A stretch of 23,091 bases of DNA, taken from assembly GCA_011391285.1 (NCBI GenBank), contig JAABQU010000228.1, positions 1-23,091 of the forward strand, given 5' to 3'. Shown here piece after piece: positions 22,899 to 23,091 of this stretch (position 1 is the first letter of the stretch; each line of letters begins with the position of its first letter). Made by a program: the position numbers and the translations under genes. The stretch is from Thiobacillus sp. Lineage in GTDB: Bacteria; Pseudomonadota; Gammaproteobacteria; Burkholderiales; Thiobacillaceae. The notes below the pieces were generated by a model that saw nothing but the letters and a program-made list of their open reading frames with translations, was not told the origin of the DNA and ran no database searches.

Positions 22899-22903
22899 CG
22901 CGC
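22881..22903 (+). terminator. Perfect 8-bp hairpin overlapping the hslU stop codon
   Basis: GCGCGCTA (22881-22888) pairs perfectly with TAGCGCGC (22896-22903) around a 7-base loop. The right arm begins with the hslU TAG stop, so the last codons of hslU form the left arm. No T run follows, so it may act as a weak terminator or as a 3'-end protector of the hslVU message. The next gene starts about 70 bases later. Confidence 0.5.
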
Positions 22904-22974
22904 CTGTCAATTCATCCCGTAATGTCCTGTAAATCGTTGTTCCTGAACCCCACACTTTTTCCCGATCCGTCCCC

Positions 22975-23091
22975 ATGAAACCCGAAATCACCCCGCCCGT
23001 CGAAGCCCGCGGCAAATTCCTTTCCACCATCCTGTTCGGCAGCCGCTGGCTGCAGGTACCGCTCTACCTCGGCCTGATCGGCGCCCAACTG
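22975..23091 (+). CDS. UPF0114 (YqhA/TIGR00645) family membrane protein, N-terminal part only
   Basis: 39 codons before the window ends. The sequence F-G-S-R-W-L-Q-V-P-L-Y-L-G-L-I is the hallmark start of the UPF0114 family of small inner-membrane proteins, whose role is unknown. ATG 22975 has no strong ribosome site (preceded by C-rich sequence). The gene is truncated by the window edge, not by mutation. The 76 bases before it hold the hslU hairpin and no clear promoter. Confidence 0.8.
   Translation, partial: MKPEITPPVEARGKFLSTILFGSRWLQVPLYLGLIGAQL

Noticed and set aside
1..23091. CRISPR array, tRNA or rRNA gene, insertion sequence, prophage
   Set aside because: No evenly spaced repeats, cloverleaf sequence, transposase or phage genes were seen.

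Overview
The window is GC-rich bacterial chromosome, packed with short-spaced or overlapping genes. It looks betaproteobacterial, plausibly a Thiobacillus-like sulfur oxidiser. The evidence is gene content and order (divergent metK/lpxL, dapF-DUF484-xerC, dksA next to a COG0523 GTPase, hslVU) and the style of the proteins; the genus is inference. There are no tRNA or rRNA genes, CRISPR arrays, insertion sequences or phage genes.

Left part (1-5440). The first 17 bases are the start of a leftward gene, probably metK, with a hairpin-rich leader. A rightward run follows: two tandem lipid A acyltransferases, a GNAT acetyltransferase, a CoA-binding protein, dapF, a DUF484 protein and xerC. Almost every junction is a 1-8 base overlap, so this is probably one transcript for envelope, lysine/peptidoglycan and chromosome-segregation genes. 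About 130 bases ahead of the first acyltransferase hold four consecutive small hairpins.

Middle (5455-13902). A large membrane HAMP-PAS-PAS-GGDEF-EAL protein is read rightward. Its stop lies 2 bases from the stop of a leftward four-gene unit: periplasmic adaptor, RND pump, lipoprotein, and a PPK2-type polyphosphate kinase last. No outer-membrane channel gene is present.

Right-centre (14062-19152). This is the most interesting block: a DksA lacking three of the four zinc cysteines, a COG0523 metallochaperone-type GTPase, yidD, a small His/Cys-containing secreted protein, an outer-membrane barrel with a His-rich segment, a ZnuA-type binding protein and a ZnuB-type permease. It reads as a zinc-acquisition and zinc-sparing cluster, but there is no ABC ATPase and I found no Zur box.

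Right end (19190-23091). A protein with two helical-repeat/STAS units and a DUF4126 membrane protein precede hslV-hslU. A good -10 element lies just before hslV, and a REP-like inverted repeat sits between hslV and hslU and encodes the last residues of HslV. A UPF0114 membrane-protein gene is cut by the window end.
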